Positions 1-8,034 of a DNA stretch of 64,000 nucleotides are shown in pieces. Origin of the DNA: Micromonospora rifamycinica. GTDB taxonomy: Bacteria; Actinomycetota; Actinomycetes; Mycobacteriales; Micromonosporaceae. The stretch is from positions 6,454,001 through 6,518,000 of the forward strand of contig NZ_LT607752.1 of the NCBI RefSeq assembly GCF_900090265.1, in the 5' to 3' direction. The notes below the pieces were generated by a model. It was not told the DNA's origin. It ran no database searches and saw only the letters and a list, made by a program, of their open reading frames with translations. The position numbers and the translations under genes were made by a program. Within the stretch, counting starts at the first letter, position 1. Each line of letters begins with the position of its first letter.

Positions 1-537
1 CGGGACCAGCGGCGGCCGGGCCGGGGCGACGATCACCGTGGGGTCGGGGCGGTGCACCACCGCGGTCGGGGTGGCCTGCACCAGACCCCGGTCCCGGCCC
101 GCCCCCGGACCACCGACGCCGAGGTAGGCCAACGGACGGGACCAGTCGACCCAGCCGATCAGGTCGGTACGGCCGGCGCCGGTGCCGAGGACCACCCGCA
201 CCCCGGCCCGGACGTCCCGGTAGGTGGCGACCCGGGCGGCGGCCAGCCGTTCGGCCTCGTCGCCGGTCAGCGCGCGGGCCGCCTCCGTCGGGGCGGGCGT
301 CCAGCTGAGCAGGCCGGCCACCAGGGCGACGGCGGAGGAGACGGCGACCACCCCCAGCGCGACCAGGGTGACCCGCCGCCGCCCGGGGGCGCTGTCGTCG
401 ACGCTCGCCACCGGGGGCACGGTGCTCCGTCGGCCGGCTGACCGGTGGTGCCCGCCGGGTCGTCGTCGACCCGGGCCGGCGGGTGGGGCACCGGTGGTCC
501 CCCGGGGGTGTCGTGGCCGGTCGGGCGAGGTCTCCAC
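1..537 (-). CDS. Partial membrane-anchored hypothetical protein (3' end off the window)
   Basis: An open minus-strand frame runs from a GTG at 537 to the left edge of the window without a stop. It encodes about 45 residues of Arg/Gly/Pro-rich cytoplasmic sequence, one hydrophobic segment (roughly residues 66-87, beginning VTLVALGVVAVSS), and then an extracytoplasmic region containing LTGDEAERLAAARVATYR and a V-V-L-G-T-G-A-G stretch. The layout suggests a type II membrane protein or a non-cleaved anchor. I do not recognise the family. No Shine-Dalgarno sequence precedes the GTG and the frame stays open further upstream, so the start is uncertain. Codon use (G/C at third positions) fits a real gene. 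It is divergent from uvrB. Confidence 0.55.
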   Translation of the reverse strand, partial: METSPDRPRHPRGTTGAPPAGPGRRRPGGHHRSAGRRSTVPPVASVDDSAPGRRRVTLVALGVVAVSSAVALVAGLLSWTPAPTEAARALTGDEAERLAAARVATYRDVRAGVRVVLGTGAGRTDLIGWVDWSRPLAYLGVGGPGAGRDRGLVQATPTAVVHRPDPTVIVAPARPPLVP

Positions 538-1046
538 GTGTGGTTGAACGGGCCGGGAGCGGGCTCGTAACGGCGGTGGGCGTGCCGGTGCGGGCGGTGG
601 GCTCCCGGCGGCAGTCGGATCCGGCGGCGCGGGCGCGGGCGGCGTCCCTGGGGACGGGTGGTGGGGGCGTTCCGGAGGGCGGCAGGGGCACGCTGAGGGG
701 ACAGGGGCGCTGCAGGGGCGTACCGGGGTGATCGAGGGGTGACACAGGCGCTGAGGGCGACAGGGAGCGCTGAGGATGCAGGGGCGCTCGCGGCGGCCGG
801 TCTGCGCCAGGGGCGCGACCACGCCGGGGCGCGCACGCCGGTGATGTCCGGGTGCTGCGACCCCAGGGTGCCGGGCGGTGCGAGCCTGTCGAGGGCCCGG
901 CCTCCGCCGCGGTCGGCCGCCGCGAGCGGCCTACGGTGTCCAGGCTAGCCCTCCCGGATGTGGGCCACAATGGCAATATCGAAGCTGATCACAGGCTTGG
1001 TCAAGGTCGCGGTGAAGTGTCGGACCTGCGGCGTACCGTGGGAACC
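538..1046. other. Long intergenic region between the partial gene and uvrB
   Basis: No gene is supported here. The stretch 670-820 is built from degenerate copies of a short G-rich motif resembling ACAGGGGCGCTG (around 699, 711, 744, 760 and 779). The last 30 bases hold the uvrB promoter, listed separately. Confidence 0.5.
1018..1039 (+). promoter_or_regulatory. PafBC/RecA-NDp-like promoter of uvrB
   Basis: TGTCGGAC at 1018-1025 is followed by exactly 8 nt and then TACCGT at 1034-1039, 7 nt before the ATG at 1047. The spacing equals the published PafBC pattern TGTCRGTG-N8-TAnnnT. The 3' half of the first element is degenerate, so this is the weaker of the four copies with respect to sequence, although the spacing is exact. 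Confidence 0.6.
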
Positions 1047-3155
1047 ATGGCGCTCGACATTCCCCGGCTCGACGGTCGTTTCCAGGTCGTCAGCGATTTC
1101 CAGCCGGCCGGCGACCAGCCGGCAGCCATCGATGATCTTGAGCGTCGGGTGCGGCGTGGCGACCGCAACACCGTGCTGCTCGGCGCCACCGGCACCGGCA
1201 AGAGCGCCACCACGGCGTGGCTGGTCGAGCGGCTGCAACGGCCGACCCTGGTGCTCGCCCCCAACAAGACGCTCTGCGCTCAGCTCGCCAAGGAGTTCAG
1301 CGAGCTGCTCCCGCACAACTCGGTGGAGTACTTCGTCTCCTACTACGACTACTACCAGCCCGAGGCCTACATCCCGCAGACCGACACCTACATCGAGAAG
1401 GACTCCTCGATCAACGAGGAGGTGGAGCGGCTGCGGCACAAGGCGACCATGTCGCTGCTCACCCGGCGGGACACGATCGTGGTGGCCACCGTGTCGGCCA
1501 TCTACGGCCTGGGTACCCCCGAGGAGTACCTCGACCGGGCCGTCCGGATCGCCGTCGGGCAGGAGCTGGACCGCGACCAGCTGCTACGCCGGCTGGTCGA
1601 CATCCAGTACACCCGCAACGACATGGCCTTCCAGCGCGGCACCTTCCGGGTCCGCGGCGACACCCTGGAGATCATCCCGGCGTACGAGGAGCTGGCGGTC
1701 CGGATCGAGCTGTTCGGTGACGAGGTGGAGAAGCTCTACTACCTCAACCCGCTCACCGGCGACGTCGTCAAGGAGGTCGACCACCTGCTGATCTTCCCGG
1801 CCACCCACTACGCGGCGGGGCCGGAGCGGATGGAGCGGGCGACCCGGGACATCGAGGCCGAGCTGGGGGAGCGGCTGGCCGAGCTGGAACGGCAGGGCAA
1901 GCTGCTGGAGGCCCAGCGGCTGCGCATGCGGACCACCTACGACCTGGAGATGATGCGCCAGGTCGGGTTCTGCTCCGGCATCGAGAACTACTCCATGCAC
2001 ATCGACGGCCGGTTGCCCGGCAGCCCGCCGCACTGCCTGCTCGACTACTTCCCGGACGACTTCCTCACCGTGGTCGACGAGTCGCACGTCACCATCCCGC
2101 AGATCGGCGGCATGTTCGAGGGGGACGCCTCGCGCAAGCGGATGCTGATCGACCACGGGTTCCGGCTGCCCAGCGCCGCCGACAACCGCCCGCTGCGCTT
2201 CGACGAGTTCCTCGAGCGGGTCGGTCAGCTCGTCTTCCTGTCGGCCACGCCGGGCCCGTGGGAGATGGAGCAGGCCCAGGGCGAGTTCGTCGAGCAGGTC
2301 ATCCGGCCGACCGGCCTGATCGATCCGGAGGTCGTGCTCAAGCCGACCAAGGGGCAGATCGACGACCTGATGCACGAGATCAAGCTGCGTACCGAGCGCG
2401 ACGAGCGGGTGCTGGTCACCACGCTGACCAAGAAGATGGCCGAGGACCTGTCCGACTACCTCCTGGAGAACGGCATCCGGGTGCGCTACCTGCACTCCGA
2501 GGTCGACACCCTGCGCCGGGTGGAGCTGCTGCGCGAGCTGCGCAAGGGCGACTACGACGTGCTGGTCGGCATCAACCTGCTCCGGGAGGGCCTCGACCTG
2601 CCGGAGGTCTCCCTGGTGGCGATTCTGGACGCCGACAAGGAGGGCTTCCTGCGCAGCGGTCGGTCGCTGATCCAGACCATCGGCCGGGCCGCCCGCAACG
2701 TCTCCGGCCAGGTGCACATGTACGCCGACAAGATCACCCCGTCGATGGCGGCGGCGATCGACGAGACCAACCGCCGCCGGGCCAAGCAGATCGCGCACAA
2801 CGAGGCGCACGGGATCAGCCCCGAGCCGCTGCGCAAGAAGATCCACGACATCCTCGACGACATCTACCGCGAGGCGGAGGACACCGAGAACGCCCGGGTC
2901 GGTGGGGCGGCCCGGCAGCTCTCCCGGGGCAAGGCGCCGGTCAAGGAGACCCGCAGCCGTGGTCGGGCCGGCGTGGACACCCCGTCCCGGGAGGGGATGG
3001 CCCGGGCCGACCTGGCGCAGCTGATCCAGGAGCTCAACGATCAGATGCTCGCCGCCGCCCGCGAGCTGCAGTTCGAGCTGGCCGCCCGGATCCGCGACGA
3101 GGTGGCCGACCTGAAGAAGGAGCTGCGGGGAATGGACGCCGCCGGGGTCAGGTGA
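1047..3155 (+). CDS. uvrB: Excinuclease ABC subunit B (UvrB)
   Basis: DNA-damage recognition helicase of the UvrABC nucleotide-excision repair complex. It is loaded by UvrA2 and recruits UvrC for dual incision. The 702-residue product has a Walker A loop GATGTGKS near residue 46, the beta-hairpin region YYDYYQPEAYIP near 100, a DESHV DEAD-type box, helicase motif QTIGRAARN, and a C-terminal UVR motif (about 655-690) that binds UvrC. Length is normal for actinobacteria. The ATG at 1047 is chosen because conserved sequence (FQVVSDFQPAGDQPAAI) begins just after it and a TACCGT -10 ends 7 nt upstream with no Shine-Dalgarno sequence, implying a leaderless mRNA. The product acts in the cytoplasm on the nucleoid. 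uvrA and uvrC are elsewhere in the window with the same promoter type. Confidence 0.97.
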   Translation: MALDIPRLDGRFQVVSDFQPAGDQPAAIDDLERRVRRGDRNTVLLGATGTGKSATTAWLVERLQRPTLVLAPNKTLCAQLAKEFSELLPHNSVEYFVSYYDYYQPEAYIPQTDTYIEKDSSINEEVERLRHKATMSLLTRRDTIVVATVSAIYGLGTPEEYLDRAVRIAVGQELDRDQLLRRLVDIQYTRNDMAFQRGTFRVRGDTLEIIPAYEELAVRIELFGDEVEKLYYLNPLTGDVVKEVDHLLIFPATHYAAGPERMERATRDIEAELGERLAELERQGKLLEAQRLRMRTTYDLEMMRQVGFCSGIENYSMHIDGRLPGSPPHCLLDYFPDDFLTVVDESHVTIPQIGGMFEGDASRKRMLIDHGFRLPSAADNRPLRFDEFLERVGQLVFLSATPGPWEMEQAQGEFVEQVIRPTGLIDPEVVLKPTKGQIDDLMHEIKLRTERDERVLVTTLTKKMAEDLSDYLLENGIRVRYLHSEVDTLRRVELLRELRKGDYDVLVGINLLREGLDLPEVSLVAILDADKEGFLRSGRSLIQTIGRAARNVSGQVHMYADKITPSMAAAIDETNRRRAKQIAHNEAHGISPEPLRKKIHDILDDIYREAEDTENARVGGAARQLSRGKAPVKETRSRGRAGVDTPSREGMARADLAQLIQELNDQMLAAARELQFELAARIRDEVADLKKELRGMDAAGVR

Positions 3156-3227
3156 GGGCGCCGCGTCGCCGGGCGTACGCTGCCGGGCGGGGAACGGTCG
3201 AACCGCCTGGCAGCGGAGGGGATCCGA

Positions 3228-3240
3228 ATCCGACTCGGAT
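3228..3240. promoter_or_regulatory. Candidate operator upstream of the XRE regulator
   Basis: ATCCGA-C-TCGGAT is a perfect 6-bp inverted repeat, about 75 nt before the start of the HTH gene and just upstream of its promoter. Autoregulation by the XRE protein is an inference. Confidence 0.4.
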
Positions 3241-3266
3241 GCACATTGCAGCGTGCGAGCGAGGTG

Positions 3267-3295
3267 TTGCCCTGGGTGATGATCCTGCGTACCCT
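3267..3295 (+). promoter_or_regulatory. Sigma70-type promoter of the XRE regulator
   Basis: TTGCCC (3267-3272), a 17-nt spacer and TACCCT (3290-3295) give an ideal housekeeping geometry, 19 nt upstream of the ATG and its GGGGAGG ribosome site. Confidence 0.6.
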
Positions 3296-3314
3296 CCCTC
3301 GTGGGGAGGCTGGG

Positions 3315-4334
3315 ATGCCATTGTCATCGAGTCCTGTCATTCGACGTGCGCGGCTCGGCGCCGAGCTGCGCCAGTTGCGCAGACGGGAGGCGCTGACGCT
3401 GGAGCAGGTGTGTACCCGGTTGGGCTGGGCCTCCACATCGAAGCTGTCCCGCATCGAGCTGGGGCAGAGCCGACCGGATCTGGCCGACGTGCTCGACCTG
3501 CTGGACGTCTACGAGGTCCCGTCACCGCAGCGTGAGGCGCTGATCGTCATCGCCCGGGACGCGGCGACCGGTCGCGGCTGGTGGAAGGCGCTCGGCGAGA
3601 TGAGCGAGCGGCAACGCACCTACGCCGAGCTGGAGGCAGGTGCGGCGAGCATCGTGGAGTACCAGCCGGCGGTACTGCCCGGTCTGCTCCAGGCGCCCGG
3701 CTACGCCCGGCTGCGGATCACGGCCGGTCGACTGCTGCATCCGGACATCGACGTCGAGGCCGATCTGCGGGCCAGGCTCACCCGGCAGGCGGTGTTGCGC
3801 CGGCCCGATCCGCCGCGGTACACCGCCCTGCTCGACGAGCGGGCCTGCGACCCCGGCGACCTGCCCGCCGACGTCTGGCGCGAGCAGGTGGACCAGTTGC
3901 TGGCGATGGCCGAGCTGCCGCACGTGACGATCCGGGTGGTGCCCGGTACGGCGGTCCCGCCCGGCGGGGCCTACCCGTTGACGGCCTTCTCGTGCTACTC
4001 GTTCCCCGACCCGGCCGACCCGCGCACGGTGATGCTGGAGGCGATGACCACCGACGTCCGGCTGGCCTCCGACGCGGACGTCAGCCGGTACGACCGGATG
4101 ACCGGTTGGCTCTCCGCCGCCGCGCTGAGCCCGGCGGAGACGGTGGAGCTGTTCTGCCGTCGGGCCGCCGACCTCGCGGCCGATCCGGCCGCCGGCCCGG
4201 CCGTCGCCCTGTCGGGCGACGACGAGGCTGCCCGGGACGAGCAGGCGGCCGACGAGGAGGCCGGTGACGTCGTGCCCGGGGATCCGGAGGCCACCCGGCG
4301 GACGGCCGTTCCGGGGCTCACCCGTAGCGGTTGA
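3315..4334 (+). CDS. XRE-family HTH regulator with DUF5753 (Scr1-type) domain
   Basis: 339-residue DNA-binding protein. An N-terminal helix-turn-helix of the XRE type spans about residues 12-68 (ELRQLRRREALTLEQVCTRL then STSKLSRIELGQSRP), followed by the actinobacterial DUF5753 domain (about 85-270; YQPAVLPGLLQAPGYAR is its hallmark) and an acidic, low-complexity tail. Members of this family in Streptomyces and Micromonospora often pair with a small DUF397 protein as toxin-antitoxin-like or developmental modules; no such partner lies next to this gene. The start is supported by GGGGAGG at 3303-3309. The 3' end overlaps the convergent SDR gene by 17 bp. DNA targets are unknown. Confidence 0.88.
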   Translation: MPLSSSPVIRRARLGAELRQLRRREALTLEQVCTRLGWASTSKLSRIELGQSRPDLADVLDLLDVYEVPSPQREALIVIARDAATGRGWWKALGEMSERQRTYAELEAGAASIVEYQPAVLPGLLQAPGYARLRITAGRLLHPDIDVEADLRARLTRQAVLRRPDPPRYTALLDERACDPGDLPADVWREQVDQLLAMAELPHVTIRVVPGTAVPPGGAYPLTAFSCYSFPDPADPRTVMLEAMTTDVRLASDADVSRYDRMTGWLSAAALSPAETVELFCRRAADLAADPAAGPAVALSGDDEAARDEQAADEEAGDVVPGDPEATRRTAVPGLTRSG

Positions 4335-5079
4335 ACCCACCCTCGGAGTCGATGACCTGACCGGTGATCCAGCCCGCCTCCGGCGAGCAGAGGAACCGGA
4401 CCAGCCGCGCCGCGTCCTCGGCCGTTCCCCAGTGCCCGGTGGGGAAGCGCGCCGCCACGGCGGCGTGCGCGTCCGGTGCGGCGTAGCCGGTGTCGGTCGG
4501 GCCGGGGTTGAGGCAGTTGACGGTGATCCCGCGGGGCATGAGCAGCGGGGCGAGCTGGGCGGTGAGGTTCTCCACGCCGGCCTTGCTGGCCGCGTAGGCC
4601 AACTCGGTCGGCATCGGGCCGAGCCGCTGGCCGCTGGAGAAGAGCACCAGCCGGCCCCCTGCCCCGGCGGTGAAGGCGGCGCTGAACGCGTCGGCCAGCA
4701 GCAGGGTGGCCCGCACGTTCACCAGCAGGTGCCGGTCGATCTGGTCCGCCACCAGCTCGCCCAGGCGGGTCGGGTGGGAGTGCGCGTGTGCCGCCACCAC
4801 CGCGTCGAGTCGGCCGTGCCGGCGTACCGCCTCCGCGACGAGCGCCGCCGGGGCGGCGGGGTCGAGCAGGTCGGCGGTCACGTGGTCGGCGGCGCCGCCC
4901 AGCTCGGCCAGGAGCGCCGGTACACCGTCCGGGTCGCCACCGTAGGGCTGGCCGTCGTCGTAGCCGGGCAGGCCGGTGAGGAGCAGCCGGTGTCCGTCGG
5001 CGGCGAGGGTGCGGGCGACCGCCGCCCCGATGCCGATCCGTCGACTCACCCCGGTCACCAGGAACACCCGCTCAGCCAT
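4318..5079 (-). CDS. SDR family NAD(P)-dependent oxidoreductase
   Basis: 253-residue classical short-chain dehydrogenase. The nucleotide-binding motif is VTGVSRRIGIG (residues 8-18), the catalytic Ser lies in LFSSGQR (about 148), and the YxxxK pair is Y162/K166 in LAYAASKAG. NPGPTDTG follows and the C-terminal EGGFNRYG is typical of the FabG-like subfamily. The Arg-Arg in the glycine-rich loop suggests NADP(H) preference (inference). Substrate cannot be told from sequence; it is often annotated as a 3-oxoacyl-ACP reductase homologue. The start at the MAERVF methionine is used because the fold begins there; a longer in-frame start would add a basic, non-conserved leader. It is convergent with the XRE gene. 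Confidence 0.88.
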   Translation of the reverse strand: MAERVFLVTGVSRRIGIGAAVARTLAADGHRLLLTGLPGYDDGQPYGGDPDGVPALLAELGGAADHVTADLLDPAAPAALVAEAVRRHGRLDAVVAAHAHSHPTRLGELVADQIDRHLLVNVRATLLLADAFSAAFTAGAGGRLVLFSSGQRLGPMPTELAYAASKAGVENLTAQLAPLLMPRGITVNCLNPGPTDTGYAAPDAHAAVAARFPTGHWGTAEDAARLVRFLCSPEAGWITGQVIDSEGGFNRYG

Positions 5080-5092
5080 GCCGGCCAGTGAA

Positions 5093-5110
5093 CCGGACCG
5101 GCCGGTCCGG
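5093..5110. promoter_or_regulatory. 18-bp perfect palindrome upstream of the SDR gene
   Basis: CCGGACCGGCCGGTCCGG is its own reverse complement and lies 14 nt before the SDR start. It could be an operator or only a GC-rich hairpin. A further inverted pair, GGGTTATCC (5118-5126) and GGATAACCC (5222-5230), lies in the same gap. Confidence 0.4.
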
Positions 5111-5283
5111 ACGCCACGGGTTATCCGTCGCCGACCCGTGCCGGCAGGGGTGGTCACCGCGTGGACCACCGGACCCGGCACCCCCGAACGCGTCGGGGCC
5201 GGTGTGCCTCGCGTGCGCCGGAGGATAACCCGGGGGTACGACAGTTCCGGTCGAGTCGGGATCGACCAGAGTGGATTCGTTCC

Positions 5284-5577
5284 TCAGGCCGGTACGTCGA
5301 CGAAGTGCTCGACCCGGGGCGGGGCGGCGAAGTGCGGGCCGATCAGCGCGCGCCACCTGTCGAAGGCCTCGGTGCCCCGGAAGTTCTGCTCGTGGGCCTG
5401 CACCGAGTCCCACTCGACCAGCAGGACGAACCGCGAAGGGCTTTCGATGCCCCGGGTCATCCGGACCGAGCGGCAGCCCTGGACGGCGACGATGATCGCG
5501 TGCGCCTGCGCGTAGGCGGCGGCGAAATCATCCTCGTGGCCGGGTGTTACGTCGATGAGCGCGACCTCAAGCACCAT
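5284..5577 (-). CDS. Antibiotic biosynthesis monooxygenase (ABM) domain protein
   Basis: A 97-residue stand-alone ABM-like ferredoxin-fold protein. It begins MVLEVALIDVTPGHEDDFAAAY and contains RFVLLVEWDSVQAHEQNFRG and a conserved terminal F-D-V segment. Relatives act as cofactor-independent monooxygenases on quinones or polyketides, as heme-degrading enzymes, or have no known role. The usual small dimer-forming size fits. It lies upstream of the SDR on the same strand (204 bp gap), so a two-gene redox unit is possible but not shown. Catalytic residues of the heme-degrading subgroup are not obvious. Confidence 0.8.
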   Translation of the reverse strand: MVLEVALIDVTPGHEDDFAAAYAQAHAIIVAVQGCRSVRMTRGIESPSRFVLLVEWDSVQAHEQNFRGTEAFDRWRALIGPHFAAPPRVEHFVDVPA

Positions 5578-5793
5578 GTCCGACAGCCTGCCACGTCACC
5601 CCGTCCGGCCGCCGTGCCGGGGGCGACTCCGTCACCGGCTGGCCGACGGCGGGCACCGATCACCCCTAGTCTCCTAGGACGCACTGCGCGATGTGCCGGG
5701 CGTGAGGGGCCAGGCGGGTGCCCGAACGTGACGCTGTCGGCAATGCGGGCCGCAGGAGATGCGCCCGTGGCCCTCGATGGTGAACAATGGCGG
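5578..5793. other. Upstream part of the intergenic region before the riboswitch
   Basis: No gene is supported. It holds a short inverted repeat CCTAG-TCTC-CTAGG (5665-5678) and must contain the promoter for the terC transcript, but I could not place a convincing -10/-35 pair. Confidence 0.4.
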
Positions 5794-5920
5794 CCGAGGA
5801 GGGGAGTATTCCCCCGCGACGGAGTCGTCAGCACGGTCGAGCGTCACCCCCGGCGATCGACCCGGCTCCGCCGGTCGGCGTCCCGTTCGCGGGTCACCGG
5901 CGGAAGAGACCTCCGACAGT
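5794..5920 (+). ncRNA. yybP-ykoY (manganese) riboswitch leader of terC
   Basis: The two invariant blocks of this class are present. GGAGGGGAGTA starts at 5798, and GGAAGAGACCTCC ends at 5914. The P1 stem GGAGG (5798-5802) pairs perfectly with CCTCC (5910-5914). Between them lies the internal GACGGAGTCGTCA segment and GC-rich hairpins. This RNA class senses Mn2+ and commonly controls TerC/YkoY- and MntP-type exporters, which is the gene that follows. The expression platform would be 5917-5998, ending at the GGAGG ribosome site of terC; translational control by sequestering that site is an inference. Confidence 0.85.
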
Positions 5921-6002
5921 CACCAGTGTGTGCGTCGTCGCCCACCCCGCCGTCACGCGGCGTACGGTGTGCCCGACGCCGCGTGTCTGCCGGAGGAATG
6001 GA

Positions 6003-7001
6003 TTGAACGTGTCCGGAATGGTGTGGGCGGGAACCCTCGTCGCACTCACGGCGGTGCTCCTCGTCGACCTCTTCATCATCGGTCGCCGGCCGCACGAGCC
6101 GAGCGTCCGCGAGTCGAGCCTCTGGGTCAGCTTCTACGTCGGCCTGGCCCTGCTCTTCGGGGCCGGCCTGTGGGTCACCGCGGGCGGCAACGTGGCCGGC
6201 CAGTTCTACACCGGTTGGTTGACCGAGTACAGCCTCTCGGTGGACAACCTCTTCGTCTTCGTGATCATCATGGCCCGGTTCGGGGTACCCCGGAAATACC
6301 AGCAGAAGGTGCTGCTCGTCGGCATCGTGCTGGCCCTGGTCATGCGGGGCGGCTTCATCGCCGCCGGGGCGGCGCTGCTCGCCCAGTTCTCCTGGGTGTT
6401 CTACATCTTCGGCGCGTTCCTGATCTACACGGCGATCAACCTGGCCCGCCAGGGGGAGCCGGAGGAGGACGAGTTCAAGGAGAACGTGCTGATCCGGTGG
6501 AGCCGCAAGGCGCTGCCGATCTCACGGGACTACGACGGCGCGAAGCTCACCACCCACCAGGCCGGTCGGCGGTTGTTCACGCCGATGCTGGTGGTGATGA
6601 TCGCGATCGGCACGACCGACCTGATCTTCGCGCTGGACTCGATCCCGGCGATCTTCGGGATCACCCAGGAGCCCTACCTGGTCTTCACCGCGAACGTCTT
6701 CGCGCTGATGGGCCTGCGGCAGCTCTACTTCCTGGTCGGCGGACTGCTCGACCGGCTGGTCTACCTGAGCTACGGGCTGGCGGTGGTGCTCGGCTTCATC
6801 GGCGTGAAGCTGGTGCTGGAGGCGCTGGCCGACAACAACCTGCCGTTCCTCAACGACGGCGAGCCGGTCGGCTGGGCACCGCACATCCCGATCTGGTTGT
6901 CGTTGACGGTCATTCTCGGGTGTCTCGCCGTGGCGACGGCGGCCAGCCTGGTCAAGTCGGCCCGGGACCGGCGCCGCGAGCTGGTCGACGTCCACCGCTG
7001 A
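6003..7001 (+). CDS. TerC-family membrane protein, probable Mn2+ exporter
   Basis: 332-residue integral membrane protein with about 7-8 hydrophobic segments. Conserved intramembrane acidic motifs typical of TerC are present: VDLFIIGRRPH near residue 21, SLSVDNLFVF near 80, and TTDLIFALDSIPAIF around 205. Family members export Mn2+ or help load metal into secreted enzymes; the old tellurite-resistance name is misleading. The TTG start at 6003 is preferred: GGAGG (5992-5996) sits 6 nt upstream, and the resulting MNVSGMVWAG aligns with the usual MDVS start of actinobacterial homologues. Alternatives are GTG 6009 and ATG 6018. The Mn2+ riboswitch immediately upstream supports the role. A long hairpin (7008-7049) follows. 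Confidence 0.9.
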   Translation: MNVSGMVWAGTLVALTAVLLVDLFIIGRRPHEPSVRESSLWVSFYVGLALLFGAGLWVTAGGNVAGQFYTGWLTEYSLSVDNLFVFVIIMARFGVPRKYQQKVLLVGIVLALVMRGGFIAAGAALLAQFSWVFYIFGAFLIYTAINLARQGEPEEDEFKENVLIRWSRKALPISRDYDGAKLTTHQAGRRLFTPMLVVMIAIGTTDLIFALDSIPAIFGITQEPYLVFTANVFALMGLRQLYFLVGGLLDRLVYLSYGLAVVLGFIGVKLVLEALADNNLPFLNDGEPVGWAPHIPIWLSLTVILGCLAVATAASLVKSARDRRRELVDVHR

Positions 7002-7007
7002 CCGGGG

Positions 7008-7049
7008 CCGGGCAGGGGCGTCGCCGTACCCGGCGGCGTTCCTGCCCGG
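7008..7049. terminator. Hairpin between convergent terC and the NlpC/P60 gene
   Basis: CCGGGCAGG (7008-7016) pairs with CCTGCCCGG (7041-7049), enclosing a second stem formed by CGCCG and CGGCG. It lies between two gene ends and probably terminates from both sides. No U-tract. Confidence 0.6.
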
Positions 7050-7973
7050 TCAGACCCGGTGCGCGCCGACCAGGGTGGCGACCCGGTCGGGCGGCAGCGG
7101 CTCCGCCAGCACCCGCTGCTGCCGGTAGCAGGCGTGCAGCATCCGGGGTCCACTGCCGGCGGTGACCAGACCGACGTGGTGGATGCCCCGTCCGGGTCGG
7201 GCGAAGAAGTAGAGGTCACCGGGGCGTTCCTCGCCGGCCGGTACGGGCGTGGTGACCGCCGCCTGGTCGTCGGCGTCCCGGGGCAGCGGCACGCCGAAGC
7301 GCCGCCAGGCCAGATGGACCAGGCCGGAACAGTCGATCCCGTGCCCGGAGAGCCCGCCCCAGACGTACGCGACGTCCCGCAGCCGGGCGGCGACGGCCAG
7401 CACGTCGTCGGCCGACGGCGCCACGGCCGGCAGGCCGGCGACGTCCACCTCGGGCACCCACAGCGGGTCGGGGCGACCCGGCACCCGGACCGGTCGCCAT
7501 CCGCCGACGGCCGGACCCAGGGGAGGGAGCCGGGTGCCGAGGACGACCCCGGGCAGGGCCACCGGGCCACCCGGTGCGGCGCGCAGGTCGGTGCTGACCG
7601 CGTCGACGACCAGCGGTGCGGGCGGGTCGCCGGCCCTCCGGTCGCGGGTCGCCGGGGCCGGGGCGAGCTGCGCGGTGGGCAGCCACCCGGGATAGCCGCG
7701 CGGGTCACGGCGGGGAGCGGCCTGTTCCACCGCGACCACCTCGGCCCAGCCGCCAGGGAGTACCGCGGTGACCAGCACCCGCTCGCCGAGCAGCAGTTGG
7801 CTGAGCACGCAGTCGCCGACCCGCTGGGCGGCGTCCATGCCGGTGATCCAGCCGTCGGTGTCGGAGGGCACCGCCAACGCCGGCCGGTCGACCGGCCGGG
7901 TGGCCGCCGGGTCTGTCCAGAGGGTGGCGACAGCTACCCGTACCAGGGCCTCGCGGCCCGGCTCCAACTCCAC
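7050..7973 (-). CDS. Cytosolic NlpC/P60 (C40) gamma-D-glutamyl peptidase, YkfC-like
   Basis: 307 residues: a variable SH3b-like N-terminal half (about 1-175) and a C-terminal NlpC/P60 cysteine-peptidase domain (about 185-307). The catalytic triad is visible: Cys215 in DCSGLVHLAWR, His266 in IHHVGLV, and His280 in MLHACY. There is no signal peptide, unlike wall-remodelling NlpC/P60 enzymes. The SH3b plus NlpC/P60 layout and the adjacent L-Ala-D/L-Glu epimerase match Bacillus YkfC, which cleaves gamma-D-Glu-diamino acid bonds of imported murein peptides. GTG 7973 has GGAGG 5 nt upstream. The epimerase lies 61 bp upstream on the same strand, so the two probably share a transcript. Confidence 0.88.
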   Translation of the reverse strand: MELEPGREALVRVAVATLWTDPAATRPVDRPALAVPSDTDGWITGMDAAQRVGDCVLSQLLLGERVLVTAVLPGGWAEVVAVEQAAPRRDPRGYPGWLPTAQLAPAPATRDRRAGDPPAPLVVDAVSTDLRAAPGGPVALPGVVLGTRLPPLGPAVGGWRPVRVPGRPDPLWVPEVDVAGLPAVAPSADDVLAVAARLRDVAYVWGGLSGHGIDCSGLVHLAWRRFGVPLPRDADDQAAVTTPVPAGEERPGDLYFFARPGRGIHHVGLVTAGSGPRMLHACYRQQRVLAEPLPPDRVATLVGAHRV

Positions 7974-8011
7974 GTCGACCTCCGGCTCACGTGTCGGTGC
8001 CTACCCCGGAC

Positions 8012-8034
8012 GATAGAGAAAAAATTTTCCGCCA
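8012..8034. other. AT-rich patch between epimerase stop and peptidase start
   Basis: A GAAAAAATTTTC palindrome-like tract stands out in this GC-rich DNA and lies between two co-directional genes. It could be a processing or secondary promoter site; no clear -35/-10 pair was found. Confidence 0.3.

Noticed and set aside
1584..2846. Long minus-strand frame inside uvrB
   Set aside because: It is the antisense shadow of a high-GC gene, rich in Val/Leu/Gln/Gly without motifs; uvrB is certain. The same applies to the long antisense frames over uvrA, typA, the MMPL gene, recQ and tkt.
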